Of a stretch of 64,000 nucleotides of DNA, positions 1-13,974 are shown piece after piece; the first letter of the stretch is position 1, and every line of letters begins with the position of its first letter. The stretch is from Margaritifera margaritifera (taxonomy: Eukaryota > Mollusca > Bivalvia > Unionida > Margaritiferidae). The translations under genes and the position numbers were made by a program. The stretch covers positions 806,001 through 870,000 of the forward strand of contig JAQPZY010001098.1 of assembly GCA_029931535.1 (NCBI GenBank), written 5' to 3'. Below the pieces are notes generated by a model. The model searched no databases. It was not told the origin of the DNA and saw nothing but the letters and a program-made list of their open reading frames with translations.

Positions 1-749
1 GGAATCAGACCACAATTAATTTTCCTATATAGTCTCCACATTTGTTTGTCAGTACTGACCTTTCCACTGTGTCCAAATCCTAATAAATCATATGTTGCTG
101 TAAAGTATCTTCAAAGATGAACTCACGCTGAAGTTATTGTCAAAGGTTAACCGTCATTCTTATGAATGGCTGGACTGTAAACAAAGCAACGTGCAATGAG
201 TCACAGATTTCACTACCAGATCAGAACCAATGCCTCATTACTCACTGTGCACTGTCGCCAAAATACACACAGACAACCACACTATAATGCTCATATTCTA
301 AACAATAACCAATTTCCTTTAAATCAATACTAAGAATGATTAAATCTAATACATACATCACCACCAAAATGAGAGAGGATAAAATGATCTAAAAATAGAC
401 TCGGACTACATTCGTAGGTACTGAACCGGAAGTATTAATTGTATCCTGATTCCAGCTGCTATTACCGTGTTATACGTTTCTACTTACTGAATTTACCCGT
501 TTATGATACGAACCCTACATTGCACAGTAGTGCTGGCCATAACCACTGTATCATTTCACCTACTTTGCTGTTCCTATCGTATGGACAATCAGTTGTATTA
601 TATGCATATAAAAATGATAACGAGTAATACAATTTTTAAACTTTTGGAATTTAAAATTTGTAAATTTACAATGTTTAAATATGTCCTTATAATTCAACTA
701 CTGTAAGCTGGAGCATTTTTATATTTGCCTGTACTTTTAACATATGTTT
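1..749. other. No feature recognised
   Basis: AT-rich unique-looking sequence. The open frames at 439-706 overlap each other in two frames and resemble nothing known. Confidence 0.5.
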
Positions 750-793
750 TATTTTATGGGCATTCTAGGTGATGATCACTATATATATATTTG

Positions 794-871
<78 letters not shown>

Positions 872-926
872 ATTTTATGGGCATTCTAGGTGCATCTATT
901 TGATGATCACTATATATATATATTTG

Positions 927-1008
<82 letters not shown>

Positions 1009-1066
1009 TTTGATTTTATGGGCATTCTAGGTGCATCTATTTGATGATCACTATATATATATATAT
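750..1066. repeat. Three tandem units each with a long (AT)n tract
   Basis: The motif TTTTATGGGCATTCTAGGTG followed by TGATGATCACTATATAT occurs at about 753, 875 and 1013. Uninterrupted AT runs of about 70 and 75 bp lie between copies. The microsatellite has been duplicated together with its flank. Confidence 0.85.
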
Positions 1067-2548
1067 TGACCTGTCTGCGAATTAGGAAAGGGAAGATCTT
1101 GGTCCAGGGTATTTATAGTCAGGTGCTCGTTATACTAAGACAAGGACGGTAGTTGCGTACAGAAGTTCACCTCAGCGCAGGTCAAAATGACGATGTGTTA
1201 GATACAGATTTGCGTGAGGATGAATTTCTCTCCGTTACAATTCACTTTGTTTTCGATACACATTGCAAGATAATATTGAAAATTAGGGTGAAAAATGTGT
1301 TATAACTATCTGCTTTCGATATATTGATATATATTTTAAAGATTGTTTTCCAAATTACATTACAAGTTTTATTAGTCTCTCTGAATAAACTTCCACGTGG
1401 TAGTATTAAAAATACAATTCATTTTACGTCAATTTGGCACCAGGCCATTTAGCTAGGAAGCTGTTGGGGTACCAAATAAATGAATAAACTGAAAATTGTA
1501 AGATTACAATTCATAGTTAGAGTCTTTGAATATGACTGAAATTTGAAAAGGACCTGGATACCAGCTATAAAATAATGTCATAACTCGTGAATTTAACCAC
1601 ACTAGCTACAACGTTAAAGAATATAATTCGCTGACAACTGCGTCACACTCCGGTGAGACCGACGATAACTATCAACCACCATCTCAAAATAAAGTTACGA
1701 ACAAAAAAATATCGTACTTTTTACCCATCATGCACTGCGTCGATTTTCAGCTATGAACCAATCACTGCAGTACACGGGGGAGTTTTCAAACTAGACGTTA
1801 TGGGAATGTCGTCAGTGCTGTGAGAATGGCATCGCTGATTAACCAATCGAGAGACACGGGTTTTATTAGTTGCTGGTCGATGATATTTTGCTTGCCAATT
1901 TAGGCCGGTACCAGACAGAAAATATAACAAAGTTGCAAAATGTATGCATGAGTTAAATTTTCGTGTTAAGTTCTATGTTTACAGTGACATTGCCAATAGT
2001 TTATTGGAATTGTAGACAATCGGCCAATACTACTACAATAACTTATAAAATGTATGCTGGGGTTTTGCACTGGGACAAGGAAATCCAGTCATGGGCACAG
2101 GGGCTCGTTACAAATGAAATTAAGAGTATCGGTCAATTGATAGAGGGCTGGGGGTCCAAACCTGTAACAATATAACACAACGGAAGACACGACTCCTCAC
2201 TCCTCAGTATTTCCAACCCTGCCAGCTAGACCTCGTTCAGTTTATGACATAGAGAAGAAAATTCGACACTTGTTGGTCGATTTCGAAGACCGATAAAGTA
2301 CCTTCCTGTAAGTTGCTGTTAGCATTCGGATAGTCTTGGATTTCACCCCTGACGGAAAGGTGAGTTCAGAACACCAACACTAATGTGTTACAATGTACAA
2401 TATTTACTACGGAATAGAGATTGTTCTGAACTTACCTTTCGTTTTGATTTTACCAGACTCCATAAGTAGTATAGGAGAGCACTATTTTTTAAAAATTTTT
2501 TTATTATTATTGCGCATGTTGAAGAAGCTGGGTTGTTTTTCGGGTTAA
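1067..2548. other. No feature recognised
   Basis: Mixed-composition sequence without repeats I can pair. The 70-codon frame at 1963-2175 has no recognisable motif. Confidence 0.5.
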
Positions 2549-2838
2549 TATCTGCATAGTGATCTCTGAAGATTGCATGATTAAAATCAATCCAGAAGAT
2601 GGAAGTTCTATTTTGTTATTTTATTTTATTTTATTTTATTATATTTTATTTATGTATTTATTTTATTTTATTTTATTCATTTGGGGGGAGGAGAACGATT
2701 TACTATGGGGACCTGAGTTGGGTCACTATGGGGGAATTGGGGTTTTGGTGTGTGTGGTTGGGGAGGGGGGCGGGGTCGAAGTTCTATGGGTCTTATGGGA
2801 ATTTAACGTTATGGATGTCACTATGGGGGTCAATGGCA
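2549..2838 (+). repeat. Left arm of a long inverted repeat
   Basis: Reads TCTGCATAGTGATCTCTGAA, then a TTTTA-rich stretch (about 2616-2680), then a G-rich part and ATGGATGTCACTATGG. Its reverse complement, about 80% alike by eye, lies at 3088-3335. Probably two inverted copies of one dispersed repeat, or the ends of a foldback element. Confidence 0.65.
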
Positions 2839-3087
2839 GGTTATAAGTTACTCCTTTTATCTTCATTAATTTTTCGTTGAAAATCTTGAAGCGCACTGAG
2901 AATTTTGTGAGTTTAATTGTTGCTTGCGTAGAATCAGATCCGTTCCAATATTTTTCTTGAACTAACTCTGTTTTCTCCAGGCCACTTTTGAAACTTTAAT
3001 AAATTAATCAAAATACAAGGGGTAGCCTAGAACTCGCTATCTCTGTACTACTTGAGTCTGTAGTGACCCAAGCGTAGTGTTAAATTT

Positions 3088-3335
3088 CCATTGACTAGTG
3101 ACATCCATAAAATTTAAATTCCCATAAAGCCTATAGAGCGTCGACCCCCCCCCCACCCCCAAATTTCCCCATAGTGGCCCAGCTCGGGTCCCCATAGTAA
3201 ATCGACCTCTCTCCCCCCAAAATAAATAAATAAATAAATAAATAACAAATAAATAAATAAAATAAAAGAAATTAGAACTTCCATCTTCCGGATTGAATTT
3301 AATCATGCGATCTCCAGAGGTCACTATGCAGATAA
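3088..3335 (-). repeat. Right arm of the long inverted repeat
   Basis: Reverse-complement counterpart of 2549-2838, with the same order of blocks: a C-run for the G-run, AAAT repeats for the TTTTA tract, TCTCCAGAGGTCACTATGCA at the outer end. The 249-bp spacer (2839-3087) shows no feature. Confidence 0.65.
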
Positions 3336-3584
3336 TGTCATCCAAAAGGCAATACATGAAAGCATTTGCATTTGCGATAACGAGCCATGGAAGTAACCTT
3401 TTTATATTTTAGAATAAATACCGATGAATATACTAAGAAAATCTAAAGTTCATTTAATATATGTTATACATACTTCATCAAGTAGTTACCTTTCAGTTTC
3501 CATCTTTTCATATCTGTCTTACTTTTGATGGTTGTAACCTTAAGAACTGAGGTTAGTCATGTACTATCTACATCTCCTGTTCGC

Positions 3585-4228
3585 ATAGGTTGACTACCAT
3601 CAGATTTTGTACCGATTTTGACTGGTAGACATGAAAGATATCGACAAATTATATATAGACAAAACCTATATCAAATAAATATGGTTGCCTGGGATCATAT
3701 ACTTTAATTTTCCTGTTTGCCCCAGGTTTGGGTCATCCCTGTATGACTTCTAAATGCATTTATATGAAATAATAAAGTCAGTGGATTTTATGGGAGTTCA
3801 GCGAAGGCAATTTTCTAATATTTTTTTAAGAACTTAATTTACAGTTTCCTGATAGAATTATCCATCATTTAATTTCCCATTACAACTAATTATCGATTAC
3901 TCCAGCTTGTCCGCTCCAGCACACCGTACGATCCCTCCAGCTTGCCTTCTCCAGCTCACCATACGGTCTCTCCAGTTCGTCTTCTCCTACTCACTCTACG
4001 ATCTCTCCAGCTCGCCCTATGATCTCTCCAGTTCACCCTACAATCTCTCCAGCTCGTCTCCTCCAGCTCACCCTACAATCTCTCCAGCTCACCCTACGAT
4101 CTCTCCAGCTCACCCTACGATCTCTCCAGCTCACCGTACGATCTCTCCAGCTCACCCTGCGATCTCTCCAGCTCACCCTGCAAGCTTTCCAGCTCATCCA
4201 TTTTAAACGATTTGGCGTGTCATATCTA
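3585..4228 (+). mobile_element. Dispersed element with internal 21-bp minisatellite, copy 1
   Basis: The left 315 bp (3585-3900) is clearly homologous to 34206-34505: shared blocks include AAAACCTATATC, GGGTCATCCCTGTAT and ACAGTTTCCTG. It runs into about 14 copies of a 21-bp unit (CTCTCCAGCTCACCCTACGAT with variants) at 3900-4200. A short right flank (TTTGGCGT...) is shared in reverse with the 32.2 kb copy. The array reads as long open frames of Ser/Pro/Leu, which I do not take as coding. Confidence 0.7.
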
Positions 4229-6790
4229 CATTTACACAGCAGCAGCCGGTCCTGTTAATGCTGATATTGCCTGCAGATTTTGAGGAGAGGTTCTATTCAG
4301 ATCTGCATTTACCCTACAAAACTAAGTTGCAAAAGAGATAATATACAACCCTTAAATATGACGAAGAACACACACGTACAGTCTCCAATAGTTCCATATA
4401 GAACGTCATAACTACTTAACGTTACATGTTTTGTTAGTGTAGTGATCATACACGAGTAAAGTTGCGGTGTTCAAATGTTTTCGAAACCCGAAGAAAATTT
4501 ATTAGCCAAGGATCAAGCCCGAAGGTACAGATTCCTTCCCGAACGTTTCGGCAAACAAACAAACATCACAAACCTTCTTCGACCGCATTCTTAGAAAATC
4601 AACCACCATATGCATTAGTTATAAAGGTAAACTGTCCTTAAATCAAGTTTTCTATAAATTTCAATGTCTTGGAGTAGATCTAAAGAGTTACAATAGACTC
4701 CATCTTGCGTCAATCATTAAATAGTGTTACACGCAACGGTCTAAGAGCACTTCGCTACTGAGCGAATCAGGCAATACCTGTATGAGATTGGCTTGAGGTC
4801 GCTACCCCCCATATTTCCAAGGACCTCGAGACAACAGTCGTTATCAACTGAAGAGTTCTTAAACGCGCTAATACCACAAATAAATTTTCACTAATCAACT
4901 AACGATCGCACATTCACCTGACCTAATTTCACACCTTTTCGCATTCGTATGAAGTACACTTTTTGTAATCCGTAAATTGGTATTTCATGCCACGTAATGC
5001 GACCCAAACACATAGTATACTGAATTATTCCTATCTCAAATTACTGAACACTTTATACGTGAACATATCCCAAGAATGTATTATGTAAAGAAATTAGGGA
5101 GGGTACATTTTACGAAATTAATCCGTCCTACCATAATGTCTCGTGAATACTGTACATTATGACGTCTGCTACTAGCAATTGGCCAATTACTCGGTCTGAG
5201 AAATATCTTCCCAACACCAACCCCCCATAATCAAACAAATAATCGCTAAAATCTAACAAAGCTATCAGTGGAGACGCAAATACAAAGTAGCATATAACCC
5301 ATGATTGTTACAATAGATTTGTCTGTTAACACATAGATCCCCGAACAAGCATATGTAAAACAACAGCTGTGTTAAACTGGCATGTGCAATTCCAATATTT
5401 AAAATCAGCTAAAGGCACAAAGTAGCACATTTCAAACCAGCTGGATATAACAAATTCATTCTGGAGAATTGTTCAAAAGTATTATTAGGTGAAAATTGTA
5501 GAAGTTTTGCTTCTTTGAAACTTTTAAACAATTTGGCTTTAAGAAGACCAAAGTTAATTTGGACAAAAAGGGTGGGGTGTGGTGGGGCGACCAAAAGGGT
5601 GTGGTGTGGTGGAGCGACTCTAAACCATGCATAAATCTTATGATCAGAATATTAAACTGGATGGCGAATTCGTTAAATACGATCGGTTATTATACGTTTA
5701 ATTTGTCCTCGTCTTATTCATTCCATCGACCTCAGTTTTTAAAGTGTTATTTTTATTACAATAAAACAGTTGTTGAGTAACAAAATTTGTTATGTCATTA
5801 GTCGTCATAAAGTCTGGAATATGACGATGACGCCCAAAAAAGTAGAAGCCCCATTCGGATATAAGGCGTGTTTATTACGTTGTTGGATAGTGTAAAGGAA
5901 GGTTCAGTTTACAGACATAAAAATTAAAACGATATGAAGTGATCTAATTTGGGGTTTAGGGTTTCGTATATTTGGTCTTTAATGTCATAAAGAATAATTA
6001 TTTTCACATCAAATTGAAATTTTACACATTACTACTTGCTTTTTCTAGTGTCATTTTTATGCATTTTGTTTTCTTAGTATCGCTCGTTAATTCAAATCAA
6101 ATAAGAGTTCAGACATTGCCACTGGCATCAATTCAACTTGCATCACGCAAGTTTAACAGATGAAAGTAATTTTATTCCGTGGAATAGTTCTTCTGGATTA
6201 CATGTCATCAAGAAATTAGTATGTGTAGAAGTTCAAAGTCAGAAAGAGTAGACCCGCTTTCCTTCGTTTTTTTTTTACCTGTAGCCAGAAAGGTATGTAG
6301 AACCAATGGTTGTTATTCTTTCTCTTCTTCTGCGTGGAAAATCGAACTTTCAATTAGGCTTTAATAAAAAACAAAAACAAAAAAAAACATTATTTCGGTT
6401 TGGTTCCGAAACCGCGCCTCGAGACTCTCGGGCTACCGGCTCTCACACGTCGTCACGTCGTAGAGGTGACAATTGGGACTGTTTAACGTGGCCGCGGGTG
6501 ACGCACAAGCGATGTATACTTGTTGAGTTTTATAATAATTCTTTAATCACTCACTTTTGTTATATAGAAAGATCAACAAAAATGATCTCTTTTCCTGTAA
6601 AACATGTCTCTTTACCAGCACTCTACATGACTTCAACCAATAATGATATCTCAAAACCAAAATTTTAAAACATTTGCATAAAACATGTAAATATAGAATA
6701 TAAAGTTAGAGGCTTTGAATACACGGTTTATTTGGTCGAGGGTTTGAAAATGCTAAAACAGTTAATCTTTCCCGAGGTGTCTTAACGGGA
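4229..6790. other. Unassigned; short G-rich direct repeat at 5568-5620
   Basis: Only a G-rich direct repeat (AAAAGGGTGGGGTGTGGTGG and a near copy 25 bp later) stands out. A GC-richer patch at 6405-6500 includes CGTCGTCACGTCGTAG but no gene. The region 5780-6240 is AT-rich without features. Confidence 0.5.
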
Positions 6791-6919
6791 TTCATTTTAT
6801 TGGGGTACTAACCCAATAAACTTTGGTTGATTTTATTGGGGTACTAACCCAATAAACTTTGGTTGGTTTTATTGGGGTACTAACCCAATAAACTTTGGTT
6901 TATGGGATTCATTTTATTG
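6791..6919. repeat. 36-bp tandem repeat, 3 copies, each a stem-loop
   Basis: Each unit holds TTATTGGG-GTACTA-ACCCAATAA, an inverted repeat, followed by ACTTTGGTTG. GGATTCATTTTATTG occurs at both edges. Confidence 0.85.
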
Positions 6920-7537
6920 AGTGAATGCAGGCGCTAGTTGCAGAAAAAGCAAACTTTGATGAGCTTTCCCAAACTTCTACAGAAAACAAAAAATTATAAT
7001 CAAAACAAAAACCAACATTTACTCTAAATCAAGGCAACTTACATACAAGTCTTAACATGTTATATTTGTCAATGAATAAAAGAATGTAACTGAATTTACA
7101 TGTTCTCTTATTATCCTCCATCTATTTCGTGACATGTCACAATAACCAACAGTCTCAACGACTTGTATTAAATAACAATAGTGATCACAAAACATTCGCA
7201 GTAAAATTCAAGAATATTCATATGGTAACATTAAAGTCCAAACAATAAAAGAAATTCAAAAAATATATAAATAAAATTATCACGTGAAATGGATGAGCAT
7301 TTCATTTTAATAAAATGATAGGGTCATACAAATGTACTAAAACAGAGTTTTATGGAGGCCCAATACCACACTAAAGAAATAAGTAGTCTATGCTATAATA
7401 TTTTTGACTTTTATTTTATTTAGTACATAAATTTACTTAATATTTATATTACAGAGATGAATGTATACCTTCAAATATGATTGCTTAAATTAATTTCTAT
7501 TTAGAGAATGATAGCATTCACTACCACGTTTGGAAGC

Positions 7538-8011
7538 TGATTTGTACAATTTGAACTTGAACCTTAACTCTGGATGTGTGTGTTGATTTGTACAATTTGA
7601 ACTTGAACATTAACTCTGGATGCGTGTATTGATTTGTACAATTTGAACTTGAACGTTAACTCTGGATGTGTGTATTGATTTGTACAATTTGAACTTGAAC
7701 GTTAACTCTGGATGTGTGTATTGATTTGTACAATTTGAACTTGAACGTTAACTCTGGATGTGTGTATTGATTTGTACAATTTGAACTTGAACGTTAACTC
7801 TGGATGTGTGTATTGATTTGTACAATTTGAACTTGAACGTTAACTCTGGATGTGTGTCTTGATTTGTACTATTTGAACTTGAACGTTAACTCTGGATGTG
7901 TGTATTGATTTGTACTATTTGAACTTGAACGTTAACTCTGGATGTGTGTATTGATTTGTACAATTTGAACTTGAACGTTAACTCTGGATGTGTGTGTTGA
8001 TTTGTATAATT
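7538..8011. repeat. 46-bp minisatellite, about 10 copies
   Basis: Unit contains TGATTTGTACAATTTGAAC and TTGAACGTTAACTCTGGATG followed by TGTGTAT. Most central copies are identical. Confidence 0.92.
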
Positions 8012-8354
8012 TTAGCCAGAAACTATGTCGATTGTAGGAAAACTGACTGGTGTGCAGGACACCCCTATTTATAAACTTTCGGTTGCACTGCACCATGTCA
8101 CACTCCGCCAAAATGGAACGTATTTCTAACAAGGATTTAAGACACAATACATATTAACTACAGCTAAAATATTGCGATTCATTACAAATATTGAATGCTA
8201 ATTATATTATTCCACTTTTAATTACAAATATACGACCAAACACTCAAACTTGCGTACGACGAGTAACAGTAAACACTGGCCTCCAACTGAGGTTTGCGGT
8301 GCTGGAAAATTAGAATATACATACTACTGAAGTATCATCTTTGCAGGAGACGGT

Positions 8355-8612
8355 AATTAGATTATTGTAATGTTAAGTAGAACTTATTCCACGTAAAAAC
8401 TCGTTATATAGACCGTGTATTAGATTATTGCAATGTTAAGTAGAACTTATTCCACGTAAAAACTCGTTATATAGACAGTGTATTAGATTATTGTAATGTT
8501 AAGTAGAACTTATTCCACGTAAAAACTCGTTATATAGACCATGTATTAGATTATTGTAATGTTAAGTAGAACTTATTCCACGTACAAACTCGTTTTATAT
8601 ACCGTGTATTAT
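8355..8612. repeat. 63-bp minisatellite, 4 copies
   Basis: Units contain ATTAGATTATTGTAATGTTA, AGTAGAACTTATTCCACGTA and AACTCGTTATATAGACCGTG, with one or two changes per copy. Confidence 0.9.
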
Positions 8613-9047
8613 TGCTCAACTACGCTTGCACATATCTCATAGTGAAAACTGGAGGTGCCTCCAGTACATAAATTGCCTCCAAAACAAAGATAGCGGACAT
8701 CGTAAATTACATGTATGACATCGAACATAGCACAAAATAAAGATGGTTTGTCATATATACAGAATATTATTTGGGCAAAATTTGTTACTGAACATAGTCT
8801 CAAAATACGCATCTGCACATGAATTTGCTACAATAACTATTATATGTGTAATTGACTGCATTCCAACAATGTAAACAAACGATGTGAAAATAAATGCAAA
8901 CCATGGTGTACAAGTACACACGCGAAAAGGGAATGGTACAGATCAATAGATCACAACAAACCCCATCCCAAACAGAAAATAGTTTGAATTCATGTAAAAT
9001 TGTCATAATATTGTAAAATTTCGGAACTTTTTGTATAGTAATACAGC

Positions 9048-9225
9048 CAGTGCTGGATTACCCAATAGGCAGACTAAGCACGTACTTAGGGTACCAGCAA
9101 AGCAGGGGCACCAAAATTAAATGAGAAATTGCGGTTTAGTATTGTTTTTATTTTGAATTGCATATGAGGGGGGGGGGATAATCTTTTCAGTGCTTAGGGC
9201 CTCTAAAGGTCTTACTCCGGCCCTG
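9048..9225. mobile_element. hAT-like MITE with perfect 8-bp TSD
   Basis: Begins CAGTGCTGGATTAC and ends CTCCGGCCCTG. It is flanked on both sides by AATACAGC (9040-9047 and 9226-9233). It has a G-run in the middle and no coding capacity. The 8-bp duplication and CAG-type ends fit the hAT superfamily. Confidence 0.72.
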
Positions 9226-9726
9226 AATACAGCCGTTAATCGTATAAACACAGAGTTTTTTAAGAAAGCGCAAGTCGACGGTTGTTGTCTTCAAAAAATA
9301 TATATATAAAAGAAAATCTACGTTTTTCTTTAAATTGATACACAGTCATTTCACTTGTCAAGTGGAAACATTCCGTATGTTTCAACTTCACTCGTGAAAT
9401 ATGTTCTTATATCTACTCAAAATACGTAGATATCCTCTATATATCAACAAAACATTGGATTGCCCAGAAAATGGGTGGATAACTTATTTGCACGGCTACC
9501 AGATGCTACTCGTATGCCCGTGCAGACATCTACATCAGAGTCATGCAAACGTTGCAGGTGCAAGAGACTCCATTATTTCTATGTGTAGGTTATTATTCTT
9601 ATTTAGTATGTAGTTCTGCGGGAATCAATTTTGGGGCATCATTCACCTGTTGCCTTTCTAGCTCTGTCTGACCAGTTATATTCATTTCTTATTTCTCCCT
9701 TCTCTAGCTATTTTAATACAGTGAAA

Positions 9727-9866
9727 TATCCTTATACAGAACACTGTTGGGACCCAGTAAAACGTCCTTATACCGGACACTATTGGAACCCAGTAGAATC
9801 TCCTTATACCGGACACTGTTGGGACCCAGTAAAATCTCCTTATACCGAACACTTTCTGGACCACTC
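9727..9866. repeat. 36-bp minisatellite, 4 copies
   Basis: Units read CCTTATACCGGACACTGTTG then GGACCCAGTAAAATCT. Both strands carry open frames across the array because 36 is divisible by 3. The plus frame 9631-9990 (119 codons) is therefore not good evidence of a gene. Confidence 0.85.
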
Positions 9867-12800
9867 TTATTTGCTGTTTTACAAAGGTGGCAAGTATAAA
9901 GAGGTTTGGTTAGTATTAGAACGACCTCATTCCGAGCAAAATATGCGGCCAGCCTTCATACGCAACCGAGTCACAGAGAGGCCGATTTAAGTAATTTTCA
10001 CGGTATTTAATTTTCCACTAATGTTATTTTTGTTAATTCGACTCGCTATGAGATTTTTTCGCGTATTGGAGACGAACCTGTACGTTCTGATGACTCTGTT
10101 TATTATCCTTTTGCAAAATATATCACTGTTTATAGCAATGAAACACGTTTCAAAGAACCATCAAAAACTAGTTTATGGTACGTTCGCATGCTCTCTTAAG
10201 CTGATGACTTGCAATATCTCCTGATCCTTGAACTCGTAGCTCTCGGGTACTATCTCCGTGACCCAGGTTTAATCTTTGTCAATGAATAAAAAGACATAAC
10301 TCACAAAATAAATTCTGTTACAAATTCTATTCACGCACCGTGGTACTAATCACATTCATGTGAATGTCTTCAAGCCTTGCATAAACACGGTAAATAACTG
10401 ACAGAGTGAATTAAGTTCAAGACCTATCTGTTTCTTAATGATAGTTTACCTTGGTACAGACTTTTACTGCCCTCTGGAAGCTAAAGCTACGTGTGATGCT
10501 TATTTGCACATGATGAATGAATGTTCCACACATTTATCATTTAAATACGTTTAGTCTGAAGGGAGACATCAACAGGGAACCTCTGAGAAGAATTTGTAAT
10601 TTGAAATGTGATCCCAGAACCCGAGCAGTCGAGATTCTTCCTTATGTCGCATCGAATCGTTTGGGAAAGAAGGCAGCAGACGATATTATGATTGGGTCGC
10701 GCATGTGATCACTCGGCCCACAAGAAGGACTGTGACCAGGTGATAACGGTACGGAAATCAACTTTACAATTTTTTTTATCAGTACGCGGAAAGACTTGAA
10801 CAGGCCTGTGTAGTGTGTTTCAAATTGTACATGTAATTCTAGAATTCCAGGGAGACTGTGCGACAGAAAAAACATACATTTTTAACTGAGAAGATATTCT
10901 CTTGAAAGAAAATTGGACTCCGATCAGAGGTAAGTACCTCACAGTTAATATTCAGGCCACAAGGAATGACTGCTTCCTTGCGTAACACGAATCACGTGAG
11001 GTTTTCTAATTATACAAAAAGTTATAATTAATAATTATAATAAATGTTGACTACGCCCTCTTTCGCATACCTATCATTAGCAGCATTATGTATGCTTTAA
11101 TTGCATTGTGCTCGTAGTCTGCTTGACATTGTATACAATACTGGCTACCGCAAAGGTTGGGGTATTTGCTTCATTCTCGCGGGCCTTGGTTTCGCTGTAC
11201 TCTCATGAAGAAGACGTTTCAGGTTAGTCACTGTTGCAGCGTTTTGGCGACTTTGGTTATTGTTGTATGACATCATTGGTCCGACTGAAGTCTGATTGCG
11301 GTTTATCTTCTGTTCGACAACATAGCTAACGCAGGGGGTGCCATATTTAGCCATGCTTTATATACGATTGCAAGGTAGCAAACAGAAGGACGCTGTCTTT
11401 GTTCTTATTCTGTTGTCTTAGCATGCGGACAAAATAGTTTTCCTGTTTGAATAATTATTGGTTGGAAGAGATACCTTAGTCAGAAAGCCAAATATAGCCT
11501 TGAGTCCCGTGTTTCGACGCGCGATTTCCGGTCCGGTAATGTAGTTGGGTGCTTAGCATCACCCATCCTTTTAGCGTTATTATGGTCTCTGATTTTCTCC
11601 ATATCAACAAACCAGTCTACAGTTCTAAGCATGCCTTCTAGTGGACTGAACATACGTTCCTAGGTTTTCGTAGTCAAATTAGTGATATTCAGATCTAGGT
11701 CTTCTCAAAGCATCAAGGAGAGCAGATATTAATCAACATGTTTCTCTTCAATTCCAACGCATCTTAGAAAACTAATTTGGTCGGCAGCTTGGTCCATTTG
11801 AATTTTGTTGTTGTTGTTGGTGGTGGTGGTGGTGGTCTTGTTAATATATGTGGTTTTATCTTGAAACAGATTTAAAACAAAACGATATTTAGCCCGTATG
11901 GTCCATTTGGGACTTGGACATTGTCCTCTAGGACAGTTGGTAGAACTTCTGGGTAAACTATACTCGTTGTCTACAACAATCTGATGATTTTGCTTTTAAG
12001 GTCTGAAGAAGATAATACGCGGGTCTGTTATATTCATTCATATTGTGCAACTGTACCAGATTTTCGTCCACCACTTGCAAAATCTCAATTTACACTTTTA
12101 TTGACAACTGGTGCGGTTCTTCAATTGATAGTCCTTTCACGATTATCTTGTCTGATGCAGTTGCTACTGTCTGATTCTGTCAAGAATCAAGCACTGTTGA
12201 GGAGCTTTGTTGACAAAAGTTTTGTGAAAATGTAATGAGCGCAACCACCTAATCAATTTATCCTAAGAATTGCTAAATAGAGGTTTCTCCGAGGACATGC
12301 GATTTTATTGACCTAAAATTAAAAAGCCATCCTCGCTAGCAAGTGATCATCGATACATTATTTTCCTTATTGTAGTGTTGGAACAGAGCGGAAACGGTTA
12401 CGTTGGCTAGCGAAACTTCCACCGAATCAACTGGTAGGTATGCACGCATATGTATAAGAAGCAGTTCCTCTTAAATTTATTGGTGTATATCAGATACACA
12501 GAAACAATATCTAGGTTTGGTCGGACTAAGCCTGCTTTCAGTTGTTATCATTACCTCTTAAATGGAGATGATTGATGGTAGCTGCCCCATTTGCAAACTT
12601 CCGATCATATCATAATAATTAACAGAGGACCGCCGTGCCTCAAACAACGACCATTTTGTATATTCAGATAAACTGAACTGTAGTCAAGCCTACCTCGATT
12701 TGTTAGAAGATACGTGGCTGCTATTTTTGGAACATATCTGCTGACTGGAAACTAATGAAATTTAGGATTAAATTAATAAATCAAAGAAAGAACAGTATAA

Positions 12801-13974
12801 ATTAATAAAAAGCATACTCGTTCTTTATAACTTGCAGTTTAGCTGAAAGTCCAGATTTACCAAAGCAGAATTATAGAAGGCAGTTGCTTCATTATTTTTG
12901 TTCTGGTCAACAAACAAGCATAATATGATTAACTTTATCACAACAACACAATTTGGACTTAAAATCCTCGAAAAATGTTTAAACTGCAAACTTGTCCTGC
13001 TTTACAAGAGACGTTAAAGTGGCTTTTTGATTTTTTGCTGAATGTTTTGGAAAAAGTCGCAAGTCCCCACCCATTCATTACTCGTCAGGACTAATGGACG
13101 ATTGGAAATTATAAGCTCTCGCAAGTCATTGACTTTTGGCTTCTGCATTGAGGAATAACCTCTATATTCTCCATCATTTTCGCGGTGAATTCGGTTCTGA
13201 TGTACTTTGCCTTTAACAATCAAGTTTAAGTGACATAGATCTGGAATGGCCTGATATGGAAAGACACTAGGTTAGTGGTATCATTTTGGATGACCTGCTA
13301 TGATTCAATACCATATTTATCGCGGGGTTTTGTCTCGAACTCAGCCAACTGATAATCAAACGTACATTGTTATGATTATACATTTGAGGGCAACATTAAA
13401 CGAAGCATTCTCGTCAACTTCATTGCGTTATATCATTATCTACCACTGAACACAATGCTATTTTGTTAACTGACTTAGGATAGTATGATGTATAAACGGG
13501 GGAAAAATTTGGGCTGAGAAAGAGATCAAAATTGAAGGAGGCAGACCATATTTAGTTTCTGATTAAACCGTCAGTTCCAAAATTGTATTTCGCTGATAAA
13601 TAGTTGATGACAAGCTTAGAAGGAAATACGACACAAGGACAACGGTCCATGGAGCCAGGCAATGGCCTGGGCATCAGTGAGTTATTGTAAATTCTAGAGA
13701 ACGGTTGCAAATACAGCGCGCCGACATGACTCGAAAACGATTCCTGTGTTAAACTGTTGGCATCCGTAAAGATATTCATAATGCGTAAGTGGGTATATAC
13801 ACAGTTGAGCGGTGGAGAAATAGGACCCTAGATGTGCACACGACAGAGAACTGGTTTCCTATTGTAAATCTGACACTTTGATCTTCGTCACGATTAGTTT
13901 AAGTCTGTCATCACGACCTTTGTCATGACCCTCAAGTCGTCTGTTTCTCCGATTTCAAATCTACTAAATAGGCA
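9867..13974. other. 4.1 kb with no supported gene
   Basis: Small open frames at 10517-10708 (+), 11145-11354 (-), 11984-12235 (+), 13014-13223 (-) and 13552-13779 (-) have protein-like composition. None shows a domain, splice chain or initiation context that I can defend. A short TTG/GTG run lies at about 11803-11836. Confidence 0.45.

Noticed and set aside
3907..4258. Ser/Pro/His-rich open frames
   Set aside because: Translation of the 21-bp minisatellite; the same array at 32.5 kb and 34.6 kb reads in other frames.
9631..9990. 119-codon frame with PYTGHCWDPVKS-type repeats
   Set aside because: A third of it is the 36-bp array, open on both strands, and the rest has no recognisable domain.
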